Assembly: GCA_963767645.1 (NCBI GenBank)
Contig: CAVYEW010000018.1
Span: 248,001 to 312,000 of the forward strand
Length of the DNA stretch: 64,000 bases
Source: DATFDN01 sp963767645
GTDB taxonomy: Bacteria > Pseudomonadota > Alphaproteobacteria > Acetobacterales > Acetobacteraceae
Direction: 5' to 3'
The position numbers were made by a program, and so were the translations under genes. Shown piece after piece: positions 7,366 to 16,388 of the stretch (position 1 is its first letter; every line of letters starts with the position of its first letter). The notes below the pieces were generated by a model that saw only the letters and a list, made by a program, of their open reading frames with translations, made no database searches and was not told where the DNA came from.

Positions 7366-8217
7366 CTAAGCTTGGGAGTACCCCGACCCCGGACTATCCA
7401 CCCCGCGCCCGCGCGCATTCTCGATCAGCCCGTACTCGCCAAGGATCTGCTGGCTGTAGGTGACGCGGCCGTTCACCGCCTCGGCCGGCTCGCTTGCGAG
7501 CAACAGCGCGGCGCGGGCCATGAAGGATGGCGGCTCGCTCTTCGGGTCGTCCATGCCGGATACCAGCTTGTGATGCACCGTGCCGGGCGTGGGCACAACG
7601 CGCGAGGGGGAGACGGCGGCGACGCTGATCCCGCCGTACTGCGCCACTTCCTGCGCCAAGCCTTGCGTGAAGCGCTCCAGCGCCGCCTTGGTCGCGCCGT
7701 ACATGGTGCCGCCGTGGACCGCGTGGTCCGCGTAGGGTCCGCGGCCGGGGCCGATCGCGGCGCCGGAGCTGATGTTGACGATGGCGCCGCGCCGGCGCGG
7801 GATCATGTCCTTCAGCACCTCCTTCGACAGCATGAACGGTCCATGCACGTTCACCGCGAAGCAGCGCACCCAGCGATTGGTCGGGTAGTCCTCGATCGGG
7901 ACGTAATAGTTCAGCGCCGCATTGTTCACCAGGATATCGATCGGACCGTAGGCGGCGCGCGCGGTCTCGATCAGGTGCAGGCACGACGGCTCGCTCGACA
8001 CGTCCGCTGGGACGGCCAGCGCGTGGCCGCCGGCGGCGCGGATGGCTTCCACGGTGCGCGACAGCGAGCCTTCGAGCATCTTGTGCTCGCCCTCGTTCAA
8101 GGTGCGCGCCGCGCAGACGATGTGCGCGCCTTCGCGGGCGAACAGCTCCGCGATCGCCTGGCCGATGCCGCGGCTGGCGCCGGTGACGACCGCGACCTTG
8201 CCGTCCAGCTTGCCCAT
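7366..8217 (-). CDS. Short-chain dehydrogenase/reductase
   Basis: This is a 283-residue classical SDR. The nucleotide-binding motif TGASRGIG is at about residues 13-20, NNAA follows at the end of the fourth strand, and the active-site YGATK gives the Tyr and Lys. The N-terminus GKLDGKVAVVTGASRGIG is typical. I take the ATG at 8215-8217, just after the stop of the enoyl-CoA hydratase gene. The length and the loop after ARTLNEGEH match SDRs found in acyl-CoA degradation clusters. It probably oxidises a 3-hydroxyacyl-CoA or similar alcohol with NAD(P); the exact substrate cannot be told. Confidence 0.88.
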   Translation of the reverse strand: MGKLDGKVAVVTGASRGIGQAIAELFAREGAHIVCAARTLNEGEHKMLEGSLSRTVEAIRAAGGHALAVPADVSSEPSCLHLIETARAAYGPIDILVNNAALNYYVPIEDYPTNRWVRCFAVNVHGPFMLSKEVLKDMIPRRRGAIVNISSGAAIGPGRGPYADHAVHGGTMYGATKAALERFTQGLAQEVAQYGGISVAAVSPSRVVPTPGTVHHKLVSGMDDPKSEPPSFMARAALLLASEPAEAVNGRVTYSQQILGEYGLIENARGRGVDSPGSGYSQA

Positions 8218-8218
8218 C

Positions 8219-9001
8219 TCAGGCTCCCTTGAAATCGGGCAGGCGGCGGTCGGACATCGCGCGCACGCCCTCTCTGTAGTCCTCGGTGCGGCGCAGCCAG
8301 GTCTGCTCCTGGTACTCGCGCTCGGTCGCCGCCTGCACCGCATCCGCGAGCCCTCGGCGCAAGGTCTCGCGGGTGGAGACGATGGCGAGCGGCGCCGACT
8401 GCGCGATCTCCAGCGCCAGCGCGTGCGCGGCCTCGCGCAGCGATGCTTCGGGAACCAGCTGATCGACGAGGCCCATCGCATGCGCCTCCTCGCCGGTGAA
8501 GCGGCGGCCGGTGTAGAGCATCAGCGCGGCGTGCTGCACGCCGATCAGGCGCGGCAGGGTCGCGGTCAGGCCGAAGCCCGGATGAAAGCCGAGCCGGGTG
8601 AAGTTGGCCGAGAACCGCGCCTCCTTGCAGGAGACGCGGAAGTCGGCGGCGACCGCGAGGCCGAGGCCGGCGCCGACCGCCGCGCCCTGCACGGCGGCGA
8701 CCATCGGCTTTCGGGTGCGCCAGAGCCGGATCGCCTCCTTGTAGAGATGCCGCCCGCCGCTCTCGGCCGGGTCGGCCCCGTCCGGGCCGCGATTGACGAG
8801 GTCGGCGCCGGCGCAGAAATGCTTGCCCGCCGAGCACAGCACGACCGCGCGGCAGCTTTGGTCGCCGTCGAGGCGTTCGAGCGCGGCGGATAGCTCGGCG
8901 ATCAGCGGCACGCTGACATGGTTGTTCGGCGGGCGGCGGATCTCGATCTCCGCCACCATGCCCTTCAGGACGACAGCTATGAACTCATGGCCGCCGGACA
9001 T
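8219..9001 (-). CDS. Enoyl-CoA hydratase/isomerase
   Basis: This 260-residue member of the crotonase superfamily shows the two oxyanion-hole regions: CSAGKHFCAGADL and AAVQGAAVGAGLGLAVAADFR. It would hydrate or isomerise an enoyl-CoA thioester in the cytoplasm. The gene ends one base before the SDR start, so the two are co-transcribed. The adjacent plus-strand cluster carries an alpha/beta hydrolase and two acyl-CoA dehydrogenases, which together suggest a catabolic route for an acyl-CoA of unknown origin. Confidence 0.9.
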   Translation of the reverse strand: MSGGHEFIAVVLKGMVAEIEIRRPPNNHVSVPLIAELSAALERLDGDQSCRAVVLCSAGKHFCAGADLVNRGPDGADPAESGGRHLYKEAIRLWRTRKPMVAAVQGAAVGAGLGLAVAADFRVSCKEARFSANFTRLGFHPGFGLTATLPRLIGVQHAALMLYTGRRFTGEEAHAMGLVDQLVPEASLREAAHALALEIAQSAPLAIVSTRETLRRGLADAVQAATEREYQEQTWLRRTEDYREGVRAMSDRRLPDFKGA

Positions 9002-9084
9002 GGCGCATCCTCCCCTTCCGCTTGCGTTCGTTGTGGGGCAGCCTATCGGCGGTTGCTCGCAAGGACAATACCGGGAGGCAACAA

Positions 9085-9846
9085 ATGGCCCGCATCGATC
9101 GCGACGGCGTGGGCATCCACTACGAGGTCAGCGGAAGCGGACCGGCGGTGCTGCTGAGCCACGGCTACAGCGCGACCTGCCGGATGTGGGACGGACAGGT
9201 GGCGGCGCTGTCGGAGCGCTGGCGCGTGATCGTGTGGGACATGCGCGGCCATGGGGAGAGCGACAGCCCGGAGGATCAGGGCCTCTATTCCGAGGCGCAC
9301 AGCATCGCCGACATGGCGGCGATTCTGCGCGCCTGCGGCGAGACGCGCGCCGTCATCGGCGGATTGTCGCTCGGCGGCGTCGTCTCGCTCGGATTCCATC
9401 TGCGCCATCCCGAGATGACGCGCGCGCTGATGCTGTTCGACACCGGACCCGGCTTCCGCAACGAAGCGGCGCGAGCGGAGTGGAATGCGCGGGCGATGCA
9501 GCGCGCGGACGATATCGAGGCGCGCGGGATCGCGGCGCTCGGCGCCAGGGCGGAGACGCGCGCGGGCGAGCACCGCGGCACCGCCGGCTTGGCGCGCGCG
9601 GCGCGCGGCATGCTGACCTCCAGCGGCGATCATCTCATCCGCTCGCTGGAAACGATTGCCGTGCCGACGCTGGTGCTGGTCGGCAGCGAGGACACCAACT
9701 TCCTTGCCGCGACCGACTACATGGCGCGCAAGATCCCGAACGCGACGAAGGTGGTGATCGACGGCGCAGGCCATGCGGCGAATCTGGACCGGCCGGAGGC
9801 GTTCAATCGCGCGGTGAAGGACTTCCTGATGAGGCTGCCGGCATGA
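9085..9846 (+). CDS. Alpha/beta-fold hydrolase
   Basis: This 253-residue hydrolase has the nucleophile elbow GLSLGG, an oxyanion LLSHGYSA and a C-terminal catalytic His in GAGHAANLDRP. The ATG at 9085 is preceded by CGGGAGG, and the open frame upstream lacks family sequence. It is divergent from the enoyl-CoA hydratase gene and overlaps the next acyl-CoA dehydrogenase by ATGA. A C-C or ester/thioester hydrolase role within the acyl-CoA cluster is likely, but the substrate is unknown. Confidence 0.87.
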   Translation: MARIDRDGVGIHYEVSGSGPAVLLSHGYSATCRMWDGQVAALSERWRVIVWDMRGHGESDSPEDQGLYSEAHSIADMAAILRACGETRAVIGGLSLGGVVSLGFHLRHPEMTRALMLFDTGPGFRNEAARAEWNARAMQRADDIEARGIAALGARAETRAGEHRGTAGLARAARGMLTSSGDHLIRSLETIAVPTLVLVGSEDTNFLAATDYMARKIPNATKVVIDGAGHAANLDRPEAFNRAVKDFLMRLPA

Positions 9847-10967
9847 ACTTCGACTTTCCCGACGAGATGAAGCAGATGCGCGACGAGGCGCGGCGGTTCC
9901 TGCGGGAGCGGTGCCCGTCGGCAGCAGCACGTCGCGTGCTGGAGACGAACGGTTCGTACGACCGCGCGCTGTGGCAGGAGATGGCGCGCATGGGCTGGAC
10001 CGGCGCGTCCGTTCCCGAGGAGCATGGCGGCAGCGGCCTCGGCCATCTCGCCGTCTGCGTGCTGGCCGAGGAGTTGGGGCGGGCGATCGCGCCGGTGCCG
10101 TTCTCGTCCTCCGTCTATCTCGCGATCGAGGCGATCCGGGCATATGGCAGCCCGGCGCAGAAACGGCGCTGGCTGCCCGCCTTGGCAAGCGGCGAGGCGA
10201 TCGGCACGCTGGCCTTTGCCGAGCAGCCGGGCATCGCCGATCCGCATCGGCTGACGGCGCGGGTGCGGGACGGACGGCTGACCGGCAGCAAGCGCGCCGT
10301 GCCGGACGGGGACATCGCCGACCTCGCCGTGGTGGCGGTCGAGGGCGGGGAGGGGCCGTGGCTACACCTCGTCGATCTCGCCGATCCGGGGGTTTCGCGC
10401 GAACGGGCGGAGACGTTCGATCCCAGCCGCTCGCATGCGCGGATCGAGTTCGCCGGCACCGAGGCCGATCCGTTGGCGGGCGCCGATAGCGCCGAGCAGG
10501 TGCGGCGCCTGCTCGATCGGGCCGCCGTGATGATGGCATTCGAGCAGGTTGGCGGCGCCGAGGCGGCGCTGGAGATGGCGCGCGACTACGCGCTGCAACG
10601 TTATGCGTTCGGCCGGCCGATCGGCTCGTTCCAGGCGATCAAGCACAAGCTGGCGGAAGTGTATATCGCCGTCGAGCTGGCGCGGTCCAATGCGTATTAC
10701 GGCGCCTGGGCGCTCTCCACCGATGCCGCCGAGCTGCCGATCGCTGCCGCGGTGGCGCGGATCGCCGCGTGCGATGCGAGCTGGCTCGCGGCCAAGGAGA
10801 ACATCCAGACGCATGGCGGGATGGGCTTCACGTGGCAGTTCGACTGCCATCTCTATTACCGCCGCGCGCGGCTGCTCGGCTCGGCGCTCGGCTCGGCGCG
10901 GGAATGGAAGCATCGGCTGGTGGACACGCTCAAGACGCGCAACATGAGCGAGATGGCGAGCGAATAG
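9843..10967 (+). CDS. Acyl-CoA dehydrogenase, short form (first of a pair)
   Basis: This 374-residue flavoprotein has the acyl-CoA dehydrogenase layout: helical N-terminus (MNFDFPDEMKQMRDEARRFL), beta-domain, and a C-terminal domain with RYAFGRPIGSFQAIKHKLAE and THGGMGFTWQFDCHLYYRRA. It starts by ATGA overlap with the hydrolase. The middle domain is less conserved than usual; I do not see the standard CxxTEP FAD-contact motif (here AFAEQPGI). The next gene encodes a second, longer dehydrogenase. Such unequal pairs are known to form mixed tetramers in steroid and terpenoid catabolism, which is a possible role here. Confidence 0.9.
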   Translation: MNFDFPDEMKQMRDEARRFLRERCPSAAARRVLETNGSYDRALWQEMARMGWTGASVPEEHGGSGLGHLAVCVLAEELGRAIAPVPFSSSVYLAIEAIRAYGSPAQKRRWLPALASGEAIGTLAFAEQPGIADPHRLTARVRDGRLTGSKRAVPDGDIADLAVVAVEGGEGPWLHLVDLADPGVSRERAETFDPSRSHARIEFAGTEADPLAGADSAEQVRRLLDRAAVMMAFEQVGGAEAALEMARDYALQRYAFGRPIGSFQAIKHKLAEVYIAVELARSNAYYGAWALSTDAAELPIAAAVARIAACDASWLAAKENIQTHGGMGFTWQFDCHLYYRRARLLGSALGSAREWKHRLVDTLKTRNMSEMASE

Positions 10968-10980
10968 CGGAGACGGGACG

Positions 10981-12213
10981 ATGGATTTCGACGACACGCC
11001 GGACGAGGCCGCGTTCCGCGCGGAAGCGCGCGCCTTCCTTGATGCCAATGCGGCACGACGCAGGCCGGGCCAGGTGGAGGGATACCGGCGCGGCCAGGAC
11101 AAGCCGGGCGCGCTGGATGCCGCGCGCGACTTTCAGCGGCGCAAGCACGAGGCGGGCTTCGCCGGCATCGCCTGGCCGGTCGAATGGGGCGGGCGTGGCG
11201 GCACGCCAATCCAGGAAGTGATCTACGCGCAGGAGGAGTTGAAATACGATGTGCTGACCGGCTTCTTCGGCATCGGCCTTGCCATGGCGATCCCGACCAT
11301 TTGCACGCACGGCACGGCGGCGCAGCGGGAGCGGTACGCGGTGCCGGCGCTGCGTGCCGAGGAGGTGTGGTGCCAGTTGTTCTCCGAGCCCGCCGGCGGG
11401 TCGGACCTCGCCGCGCTGCGCACGCGCGCGGTGCGCGACGGCGATGAGTGGGTCATCAACGGCCAGAAGATCTGGACCTCCGGCGCGCATTACTGCCAGT
11501 TCGGCGTGCTGGTGGCGCGCACCGATTTCGACGCGCCGAAGCACAAGGGCCTGACATATTTCATCATGCCGATGGACAGCCAAGGGCTGGAGATACGGCC
11601 GATCCGGCAGATCTCGGGATCGTCGCACTTCAACGAGGTGTTCTTCAACGATGTGCGTATCCCGGACAGCTTGCGCGTCGGCAAGGTGGGCGAGGGCTGG
11701 CGCGTGGCGCTGACCACGCTGATGCGCGAGCGCTTCGGCATGCGCGAATCGCCGGGGCCGGATTTCGCGGAGCTGTTCGAGTTGGCGCGCGGCCTGACCT
11801 TGGAGGACGGGCCGGCGCTCGACAACGCGGCGGTGAAGGAGAAGCTGGCCGAGTGGTACACGCGCACCCAGGGACTGCGCTTCACCCGCTATCGCACCAT
11901 GACCGCGCTGTCGCGCGGCGAGACGCCGGGGCCTGAATCCTCGATCACCAAGGTGACGGCGGCGAACAAGCTGCAGGAGATCGTTGCCTACGGGCTGGAC
12001 CTGATGGGCATGGCGGAAGTTGAGGCCGGGCCGGAGATGCCGGTCGAGGGATTGTTCGAGGAGGCGCTGCTCTATTCCCCGGCGCTGCGCATCGCCGGCG
12101 GCACCGACGAGATCCTGCGCAACATCATCGCCGAGCGTGTGCTGGGGCTGCCGGGGGATGTGCGCGCCGACAAGGACGTGCCGTTCAAGGATATTCCGAC
12201 CGGGCCGCGGTGA
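10981..12213 (+). CDS. Acyl-CoA dehydrogenase, long form (second of a pair)
   Basis: This 410-residue acyl-CoA dehydrogenase has the FAD/substrate motif LFSEPAGGSDLA, VINGQKIWTSGAHY in the beta-domain, and GGTDEILRNIIAERVLGLP at the end. It follows the first dehydrogenase after 13 bases and almost surely shares its transcript. It would introduce a double bond into an acyl-CoA thioester and pass electrons to ETF. The gene ends just before a compound palindromic repeat that may act as its terminator. Confidence 0.92.
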   Translation: MDFDDTPDEAAFRAEARAFLDANAARRRPGQVEGYRRGQDKPGALDAARDFQRRKHEAGFAGIAWPVEWGGRGGTPIQEVIYAQEELKYDVLTGFFGIGLAMAIPTICTHGTAAQRERYAVPALRAEEVWCQLFSEPAGGSDLAALRTRAVRDGDEWVINGQKIWTSGAHYCQFGVLVARTDFDAPKHKGLTYFIMPMDSQGLEIRPIRQISGSSHFNEVFFNDVRIPDSLRVGKVGEGWRVALTTLMRERFGMRESPGPDFAELFELARGLTLEDGPALDNAAVKEKLAEWYTRTQGLRFTRYRTMTALSRGETPGPESSITKVTAANKLQEIVAYGLDLMGMAEVEAGPEMPVEGLFEEALLYSPALRIAGGTDEILRNIIAERVLGLPGDVRADKDVPFKDIPTGPR

Positions 12214-12216
12214 GAC

Positions 12217-12318
12217 CCCTCACCCCGACCCTCTCCCGGAGGGAGAGGGGGCGTGGTGGGCATCGCCCGTGCGTTCAACGCCCCCTCTCCCGCTTGCGGG
12301 AGAGGGCCGGGGTGAGGG
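12217..12318. repeat. Intact compound palindromic repeat (family A)
   Basis: CCCTCACCCC at 12217-12226 pairs with GGGGTGAGGG at 12309-12318. Inside lie further GC-rich arms: CTCTCCCGGAGGGAGAG on the left and CTCTCCCGCTTGCGGGAGAG on the right. The same element, split by an IS, is found near 41654-43130. It lies between convergent genes and could act as a bidirectional terminator. Its structure is of the REP/BIME kind. Confidence 0.85.
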
Positions 12319-12332
12319 AGCTTGCGGCTCGT

Positions 12333-12926
12333 TCAGCCCCTATACAGGGCGATGGCGGATTTGGCGCCGTCGATCAGCAGGCGGGTGAGCAGGGCGGCGT
12401 AATCCTCGCGCGCGAGCGCGCCGTCGTCGCGGAACCAGAGGATCGCGTCGGCCAGCGTGGCGAGCAGCAGGCGCGTGACCGGGGCTTGCAGCTCGCGCGC
12501 CGCGGCGAGCTGGGGCACGGCGGCCTCGATGATCGTGTAGAGGCGGAAGGCGATGAGCTTGACCGTGTAGGCGATGTCCTCGCGCGCCGGAGCGGGCAGG
12601 GAGAGCAGACCGGCGCGGAGCAGGCTGTGCGCGTGGCGCTCCGCGTGCAAGGTGGTGAACAGGACGAGGATGACGGCGCGCAGGCGCACGGCGGGCTCGG
12701 CCGCGGCGTGCAGGTCGTCGGCTTCGCCCAGCGCCTCCGTCAGCGTGTCGAGATGGGCGTATAGTATGTCATGGACGAGGTCGGCGCGGGTTGGATAGTC
12801 ATCGCGCGCGGTGCGCGGGGGCACGCCGGCCGCGTGCGCAATCTGCACGAGGGAGGTTGTCTCGACGCCCTTCGTCACGAACATCTCGGCGCCAATGTCC
12901 CGCAAGCGGCGTCGGCGGCTTAGCAT
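12333..12926 (-). CDS. TetR/AcrR family regulator
   Basis: From the ATG at 12924-12926 the protein has 197 residues, the normal length. The N-terminal helix-turn-helix reads GAEMFVTKGVETTSLVQIAHAAGV and ends with a TetR-like DYPTRADLVHDIL in place of the usual F-x-K-E/D. The C-terminal ligand domain is diverse, so the inducer cannot be guessed. It faces the acyl-CoA dehydrogenase cluster and may repress it through an acyl-CoA signal. The ribosome-binding site before 12926 is weak and the open frame continues to 13160, so the start is uncertain. Confidence 0.82.
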   Translation of the reverse strand: MLSRRRRLRDIGAEMFVTKGVETTSLVQIAHAAGVPPRTARDDYPTRADLVHDILYAHLDTLTEALGEADDLHAAAEPAVRLRAVILVLFTTLHAERHAHSLLRAGLLSLPAPAREDIAYTVKLIAFRLYTIIEAAVPQLAAARELQAPVTRLLLATLADAILWFRDDGALAREDYAALLTRLLIDGAKSAIALYRG

Positions 12927-13156
12927 TTTCTGGTTTGGGCGGCCGTTCAGGGGCAGGCCGCGCCCTCGGGGGATGGAAGGGACGGAGCGAGGCGGGCGCC
13001 GAGCCGTTGGGAGGAGGTGCAGCACAGCGGCAGGCGCTCCGATATGTTCTGGTAATGTTCTAGCACGTTTCCGTCTGAGGACGCAACAGTATGCGGCGTC
13101 CTCCCCAAGAGCCTGATGCGAGATGTCGTGGCTCAGCGAAAATCGGAGCAACGCCC

Positions 13157-13903
13157 TCAACGACGCAGATCGAGGTTTCCCGCCCGGGAGCCTTCCGCTG
13201 CTGCCGCAGCTAAGTCCTGCACCGCCCGGCGCAGTGCCGCCCGCGCCAGCAAGCGTGTGGAATCGAGCGTCGGCAGTGGAGAATTCGAGTCGTTCATGAT
13301 CAACGGGATCTCGGTGCAGCCGAGTATGACGGCGTCACAGCCTTCGTCCTTCATCCGTCCGATGACGCGCTGAAGGCAGGCGACCGCCTCGGGCCTGAAG
13401 ACGCCGCAGACCAACTCGTCCATGATGATGCGGTTGATTGCCTCACATTCGTCGGTCCTCGGGCCCACGTACGTCAATCCGCGCGATGCGAGCTTTTCCG
13501 GATAGATCTCGCTTTCGACGAGCCAGCGGGTTCCAGTCAGGCCAAGACACCGAAACCCGCGCTCGACGGCCTCAGCGACGACGACCTCGGCGATATGCAG
13601 CCAGCGCAGTGGTGATCGCGGTTCAATGTAGGGAAGTGCCTGGTGAATCGTGTTGTCAGGGCAGATCAGGAAGTCAGCGCCGATTTGCGCGAGCTTGTCT
13701 GCGGAAGAGAGCATGAGCGCGCCCACACCCGGCCAGTCGCTGCGGTAAATGCACTTCATGTACTCGGCGAGTGAGGGCGTGTGCATCGAGACTTCGGGAT
13801 GAGCGTGCGAGCCCAAAAGCCGCCCGCCTTCCGCGCAAATGGTTCGGTAACAAAGAGCTGCGCCTTCTGCGGAGCAGCCAACGATACCGATATGCTGAGG
13901 CAT
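13157..13903 (-). CDS. Aspartate/glutamate racemase family protein
   Basis: This 248-residue protein shows both catalytic cysteine motifs of cofactor-independent Asp/Glu racemases: ICPDNTIHQ (first Cys) and ILGCTEIPLIM (second Cys). The start MPQHIGIVGCSAEGAALCYR resembles the family N-terminus. I use the ATG at 13901-13903, because the residues coded upstream do not fit. It could racemise aspartate, glutamate or a relative. The neighbours, an FkbM methyltransferase and a regulator, give no clear pathway. Confidence 0.85.
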   Translation of the reverse strand: MPQHIGIVGCSAEGAALCYRTICAEGGRLLGSHAHPEVSMHTPSLAEYMKCIYRSDWPGVGALMLSSADKLAQIGADFLICPDNTIHQALPYIEPRSPLRWLHIAEVVVAEAVERGFRCLGLTGTRWLVESEIYPEKLASRGLTYVGPRTDECEAINRIIMDELVCGVFRPEAVACLQRVIGRMKDEGCDAVILGCTEIPLIMNDSNSPLPTLDSTRLLARAALRRAVQDLAAAAAEGSRAGNLDLRR

Positions 13904-13972
13904 GACGGTCCTGTCCCATGACGTGGTACGGCGGCAGTTGCGCGGTCTCAGTAGCAAGAATGCATCCCACCG

Positions 13973-14683
13973 TTATGCTCGCTTCGTCGCCGAAAGCCAT
14001 CTATTGTGGGGAATCGGCCGGGTTTCCGGAACGAACAGCCTCCACCAGGCATTGTCCAGGATGGAACAGGAATATCCCAGGTTCTCCAGGAAGCGCATGC
14101 ATTCGCCTTCGAGCGTGTCGGAGTGGGTTTCCACCAGCACGTCGACATCGCCCTTCGACAGGATCTCGGTGCCGCTCTGCAGAACGTGCATTTCCTGCCC
14201 GTCGACATCGACTTTCAGGAACCCCTTGCGCTTGGCATCCAATCCGATGGAGTCCAGGGCGACGAAGCCGGGGTTGGGATTTATGCTGACGCAGATGCGG
14301 TGAACCCTCAGCCTTCCGTCGTCCCGCAGGCCGTTGAGAGCCAGGTTGGACCGCAGCTGGGCAATCTCCGTCTCCTGCGGCTCGAACGCATGGACTTCCT
14401 CGCTCCGCGACCTGAGCAGGAGATACACGGTCAGTTCCCCACGCCCGGCCCCGACATCCACCGCCCAGCGACACCGTGCCGCCGCTTTTCGGATGAAGCC
14501 GTATGTTTCCGTCTCCCATAGGCCAAGGTACTTCTGCGTTTCGAGCGCGAGGTCGAGATTCAGCGTCATCCCCCTGAACAGGCCGAGCGGCACCCGCAGC
14601 GGCCGCTGCCCGCCTTTCACGAGGATGCTCTTGATCGCGGAGAGCGGGCGCAGCTTTATGTGGTTTATGCTCGGAGGCGCCAT
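13973..14683 (-). CDS. FkbM family methyltransferase
   Basis: This is a 236-residue SAM-dependent methyltransferase. Motif I is VDVGAGRGELTVYLL (about residue 75-90), followed by AFEPQETEIAQLRSN and the FkbM-typical FLKVDVDGQEMHVLQSG. FkbM-type enzymes O-methylate sugars, polyketides or lipids. The middle of the gene shows no frameshift. It is transcribed away from the ICMT-type gene 84 bases to the right. The substrate is unknown; a surface glycan is one possibility because the genome region further right is rich in glycosyltransferases. Confidence 0.85.
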   Translation of the reverse strand: MAPPSINHIKLRPLSAIKSILVKGGQRPLRVPLGLFRGMTLNLDLALETQKYLGLWETETYGFIRKAAARCRWAVDVGAGRGELTVYLLLRSRSEEVHAFEPQETEIAQLRSNLALNGLRDDGRLRVHRICVSINPNPGFVALDSIGLDAKRKGFLKVDVDGQEMHVLQSGTEILSKGDVDVLVETHSDTLEGECMRFLENLGYSCSILDNAWWRLFVPETRPIPHNRWLSATKRA

Positions 14684-14767
14684 GCGCGCTGTTTCCCTGC
14701 GGTGTAGGTCTCAAGGAGTCTCGGTTCGGATACGCTGCCCGCCGCGAAACAGCGCGGCAAGGGCGCC

Positions 14768-15358
14768 ATGAGCCCGTCCGCGCTGTTCGCCGCGTGCTGG
14801 GGCGCCTGGGCACTCTCCTGGATCGCGGCGGCCAGATGGTCCTCCGCGCCGATCCTGCGTCCGGCCGTTGCCAGGGTGGGGCTCGCCCACTTGCTGATAG
14901 CCCTCGGAATCGTCCTCACGATCCCTCAGGCGCTGGTATGGCTGCACGCGCTCCGGCTCTGGGACGTGGGGCGTGGCGGGGCTTATTTGCTCGCGCTGCT
15001 GACGATCCCTGGGTTCCTGTTCGCCTGGTGGGCCAGGGTCCATCTCGGCAGGCTCTGGTCCGGGGCGGTGACGCTGAAGCCGGAGCACAGGGTTATCGAA
15101 AGCGGCCCCTATGCCTTGGTCCGTCATCCGATCTACACGGGGCTGCTGGAAGCCGCGCTGATGTCGGCCGTCGCTACCGGGAGCATTGCCTCCGTCATAG
15201 GGTTCGGTCTCGTAGCCCTGGGAATCTGGCTCAAGGCCCGACTGGAAGAGCGCCTGCTGAGCCGGGAACTCGGGCCGGGGCTGTACGGCGCGTATCGCCG
15301 TCGCGTGCCGATGTTCCTGCCGATCCGGCGGATCGGGAGGCGGGATCGGCCGAGCTAG
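14768..15358 (+). CDS. Isoprenylcysteine carboxyl methyltransferase-like membrane protein
   Basis: This 196-residue integral membrane protein has about five hydrophobic segments. The ICMT/phospholipid methyltransferase signature is near the C-terminus: GPYALVRHPIYTGLLE, then EERLLSRELG and YRRRVPMFLP. The family methylates small hydrophobic or isoprenoid-linked acceptors with SAM at the membrane; bacterial members are mostly uncharacterised. The ATG at 14768 begins directly with a hydrophobic helix. Confidence 0.85.
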   Translation: MSPSALFAACWGAWALSWIAAARWSSAPILRPAVARVGLAHLLIALGIVLTIPQALVWLHALRLWDVGRGGAYLLALLTIPGFLFAWWARVHLGRLWSGAVTLKPEHRVIESGPYALVRHPIYTGLLEAALMSAVATGSIASVIGFGLVALGIWLKARLEERLLSRELGPGLYGAYRRRVPMFLPIRRIGRRDRPS

Positions 15359-15388
15359 GCGGGACGTTGCGCCCGACCGGCGCTGGTC

Positions 15389-16219
15389 TCAGGCTACCCC
15401 GTAGCGGCGGAACCAGGCCAGCATCCTCTGCCAGCCATCCTTGGCGTCGGCCTCGCGGTAGCTCGGGCGGTAGTCGGCGTGGAAGCCGTGGCCGGCATCG
15501 GGATAGACGACGATCTCGACCGTCTTGCGGTCCTGCTTCGCCTGGGCTTCGAGACGCTGGACCTGCGCCTGCGGAATGCCCTGGTCCTGGGCGCCGTAGA
15601 GGCCGAGCACGGGGCATTTCAGCTCGTCCACCAGATCGAGCACCGTCTTCGGCTGGATCGGCGTGGGCTTGCCGTCGAGCGGCCCGTACCAGGCGACGGC
15701 GGCCTTCAGGGTCGGGTTGTGGGTCGCATAAAGCCAGGTCTGGCGGCCGCCGCGGCAGAAGCCGGTGATGCCGAGCCGGCCGGCATCGCCGCGGTTGCGC
15801 GCGGCCCAGGCGGCAACCTCGTCCATGTCGGCCATCATCCGCCCGTCCGGCGCGCGCGCGACCACGTCGAGGAATTGCTGCATCTGGATCATCTTCGACA
15901 GGTCGCCGAGCCGCGCGTAGTACTCGGCGGCAATAGCGAGATAGCCCTGCTTCGCCAGCCGCCGGCAGATGTCCTTGATGTATTCGTGGACGCCGAAGAC
16001 CTCCTCCGTTACCAGCACGATCGGGAACGGGCCGGCGCCTTCGGGACGGGCGGCATAGGCGGGCAGGTGCCCGTCCTGTACCGGAACCTGCACCTCGCCG
16101 GCTTGCAGGCCGGCGGTGTCGGTGTGGATCGCCGGCCCCTCGGCGCGCGCGGTGGCGAGGGTGAAGCCGGCGATGAGGGAGGTCGTCAGGAAGCCGCGGC
16201 GGTCGAGTGCGTCGGTCAT
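15389..16219 (-). CDS. Dienelactone hydrolase family protein with a Tat-like signal
   Basis: This 276-residue protein has a twin-arginine type N-terminus (DRRGFLTTSLIAGFTL), suggesting export as a folded protein. The dienelactone hydrolase core follows. The nucleophile elbow is GFCRGG (Cys, as in DLH), the acid is in GAQDQGIP and the His in DAGHGFHADYR, with TEEVFGVHEYIKDICRR earlier. DLH hydrolyses cyclic ester intermediates of aromatic degradation, but many exported relatives have unknown substrates. It is convergent with the ICMT-type gene. Confidence 0.88.
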   Translation of the reverse strand: MTDALDRRGFLTTSLIAGFTLATARAEGPAIHTDTAGLQAGEVQVPVQDGHLPAYAARPEGAGPFPIVLVTEEVFGVHEYIKDICRRLAKQGYLAIAAEYYARLGDLSKMIQMQQFLDVVARAPDGRMMADMDEVAAWAARNRGDAGRLGITGFCRGGRQTWLYATHNPTLKAAVAWYGPLDGKPTPIQPKTVLDLVDELKCPVLGLYGAQDQGIPQAQVQRLEAQAKQDRKTVEIVVYPDAGHGFHADYRPSYREADAKDGWQRMLAWFRRYGVA

Positions 16220-16260
16220 CGGAATCCGAGTGCCCGTTCAAGAATTGGGGTCACTTGCAC

Positions 16261-16365
16261 CGTCATGCTCGCCCCCGGATCAAGTCCGGGGGTTTGTCAC
16301 GGGCATCCACGCCTTTGTCACGGCAAGGGAAGTCGTGGATGCTCGCGACAAGCGCGAGCATGACG
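16261..16365. repeat. Compound palindromic repeat (family B) after icd
   Basis: CGTCATGCTCG at 16261-16271 pairs with CGAGCATGACG at 16355-16365. A nested stem CCCCCGGA/TCCGGGGG and an inner GCATCCACG/CGTGGATGC pair make a three-armed structure. The block ending TGGATGCTCGCGAC...GCGAGCATGACGA recurs almost exactly at 29200-29230. It sits between two minus-strand genes and is probably a dispersed REP-type element. Confidence 0.8.
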
Positions 16366-16388
16366 ATGGAGAGCTTGGTGCGCCGGCA

